The translations under genes were made by a program, and so were the position numbers. Below the pieces are notes generated by a model. It ran no database searches, had not been told where the DNA came from, and saw only the letters and a program-made list of their open reading frames with translations. From NCBI GenBank assembly GCA_018694455.1, contig JABHNP010000020.1:1-6368 (forward strand): 6,368 bases of DNA. Reading direction: 5' to 3'. Origin of the DNA: Planctomycetaceae bacterium. Lineage in GTDB: Bacteria > Planctomycetota > Planctomycetia > Pirellulales > UBA1268. This document shows positions 5,220 to 6,368 of this stretch, one piece after another. Within the stretch, counting starts at the first letter, position 1. Every line of letters starts with the position of its first letter.

Positions 5220-6368
5220 ATGTTACGGCGATTACTCTGGCTCACTCCAACTTACTTTCTGCTTTTCCAATCTTTTGTACGACCACAGGGAACTGCTGAT
5301 GATTACCGGCGAGCTCAAGAAATCCGTTCGAGTTTCCCAAAGGCTTTTAGGGAATCTACGTTTAAATATCATTGGTCTGAAAAAGGATTAATTTTTGAAG
5401 ACAAAAGCCATGGGGAACCTCGATATCGTGTTATTCATTTCAACCCTAGTGACCTATCGAGCGCTACACCACAAAAGATATTCATTGATCACCATGATCA
5501 CTCCGAACTTGAGCCAAAAAAACTATGGTCCAAAAGTTCTGGACATAAAATTCCAGTCACGATTACATTCCAAAACACATTTGATCGGTCAGTCAGAATT
5601 TTCTGGGTCACATTCGACGGAAAACTGAAACCTTACGGCGACGTACCAGCTGGCGAACGCCGCTCAATTTCCACCTATGATGGCCATCAATGGGTACTGG
5701 ATTTTAGTGCAAACAAACTGGCTGGAATTTTCTCAACCCTTGAATGGGACTGCATTGCAACGCTAAACCCAAAATCACAGCAGTACGCCATGGATGGGTT
5801 TCGTGGCGTGACTACGCAAGCAAACAAAGACAAAATCCAACCAATAGAAAAACTCTTTGTAAAAAATCATAACGTTTGGTTACGAAGTGATAACCAAGAA
5901 AATCAACTCACAAAAGATGGGCATCAGGGTGACGTATTCCTGAATAATTTTCACTACTCACCAAACAAAGAATACGCACTTGGATTTCAAGAAACCCAGA
6001 TCAAAAAGCGTCGGATCCCACTTCTTACGTCAGCACCTGAGGATCAGGTGCAGCCAACCATGCGGTGGATTAACTACGCGAAGCCCGGAGACTCCGTCCC
6101 GCAGCGCCGTCCAAGACTATTTCATCTTGTTAAAAAACAAGCAGTGCCTTGTGACGACCATGCCTTTCTGGATTCGTGGAGTGTCCGGTTCCTGCGATGG
6201 GCACCAGACAGCAGTCGAGCATACGTTCTCTTCAATAAAAGGGGACATCAACAGCTCACGCTTCGATCAATCGATCCCAAAACAGGCCGTCTTCAAGATA
6301 TCGTTCATGAGACATCAAAAACATTCATTGACTACTCACAGAAAACAATGATTCGCTGGATTGACTCC
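5220..6368 (+). CDS. DPP-IV-like S9 family protein with VHL beta domain, N-terminal part
   Basis: From the ATG at 5220 the frame is open for 383 codons to the window edge. Residues 3-20 (hydrophobic LLWLTPTYFLLFQSFV) look like a signal peptide or anchor, so the protein is exported or periplasmic. Residues about 105-165 (IPVTITFQNTFDRSVRIFWV, KPYGDVPAGE, TYDGHQWVL) match a VHL beta domain, a small beta-sandwich that in planctomycete proteins is found with peptidases. From about 235 onward the text fits the DPP-IV N-terminal beta-propeller: YSPNKEYALGFQ (246-257), INYAKPGDSVPQRRPRLFHL (284-303), RWAPDSSRAYVLFNKRGHQ (326-344) and ETSKTFIDYS (364-373). The alpha/beta-hydrolase domain with the Ser-Asp-His triad would follow beyond the window, so peptidase activity is inferred from family architecture. 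AAGGAG at 5205-5210 supports the start. The upstream half reads divergently from the transporter. Confidence 0.85.
   Translation, partial: MLRRLLWLTPTYFLLFQSFVRPQGTADDYRRAQEIRSSFPKAFRESTFKYHWSEKGLIFEDKSHGEPRYRVIHFNPSDLSSATPQKIFIDHHDHSELEPKKLWSKSSGHKIPVTITFQNTFDRSVRIFWVTFDGKLKPYGDVPAGERRSISTYDGHQWVLDFSANKLAGIFSTLEWDCIATLNPKSQQYAMDGFRGVTTQANKDKIQPIEKLFVKNHNVWLRSDNQENQLTKDGHQGDVFLNNFHYSPNKEYALGFQETQIKKRRIPLLTSAPEDQVQPTMRWINYAKPGDSVPQRRPRLFHLVKKQAVPCDDHAFLDSWSVRFLRWAPDSSRAYVLFNKRGHQQLTLRSIDPKTGRLQDIVHETSKTFIDYSQKTMIRWIDS

Noticed and set aside
4991..5245. Minus-strand frame of 84 codons across the transporter/peptidase gap
   Set aside because: It overlaps both real gene starts and has no ribosome binding site or recognisable domain.

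Overview
The window looks like chromosomal DNA of a marine-type planctomycete, probably a relative of Pirellulaceae. This rests on gene content: an iduronate-2-sulfatase-like secreted sulfatase, a dipeptidyl-peptidase-IV-like protein with a von Hippel-Lindau (VHL) beta domain in its N-terminal half, and an enolase-superfamily enzyme of a type common in that group. Base composition is moderate (judged by eye, not counted). No rRNA, tRNA, insertion sequence, integrase, CRISPR array or phage gene was seen. It reads as ordinary core/accessory chromosome with seven protein genes, two of them cut by the window edges.

Layout, left to right. (1) 1-608, minus: N-terminal part of a mandelate racemase/muconate lactonizing-type enolase-superfamily protein running off the left edge. 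(2) 609-984: divergent intergenic region, ending in a strong hairpin and a Shine-Dalgarno (SD) sequence held in the loop of a second small hairpin. (3) 985-1728, plus: a 247-residue tetratricopeptide-repeat-like protein, followed after 15 bases by a 40-residue single-span membrane peptide (1744-1866) with its own SD; the two look like one operon. (4) 2073-2348, plus: a small TIGR03643/DUF2805 protein. (5) 2366-2410: three perfect tandem copies of a 15-bp unit in the gap between convergent genes. (6) 2437-3846, minus: secreted sulfatase. (7) 4078-5001, minus: EamA/DMT-family transporter. (8) 5220-6368, plus: N-terminal 383 residues of the DPP-IV-like protein, divergent from the transporter and open at the right edge.

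How they work together: sulfatase, S9-type peptidase and enolase-superfamily enzyme fit the polysaccharide- and protein-scavenging life of marine planctomycetes, but each seems to be its own transcription unit and nothing ties them into one pathway. The only pair with sequence evidence for joint function is the TPR protein with its 40-residue membrane peptide. No clearly new defence or mobile system is visible. The most unusual items are the SD-in-loop leader of the TPR gene, the tiny membrane partner, the VHL-beta insertion in the peptidase and the 15-bp tandem array.
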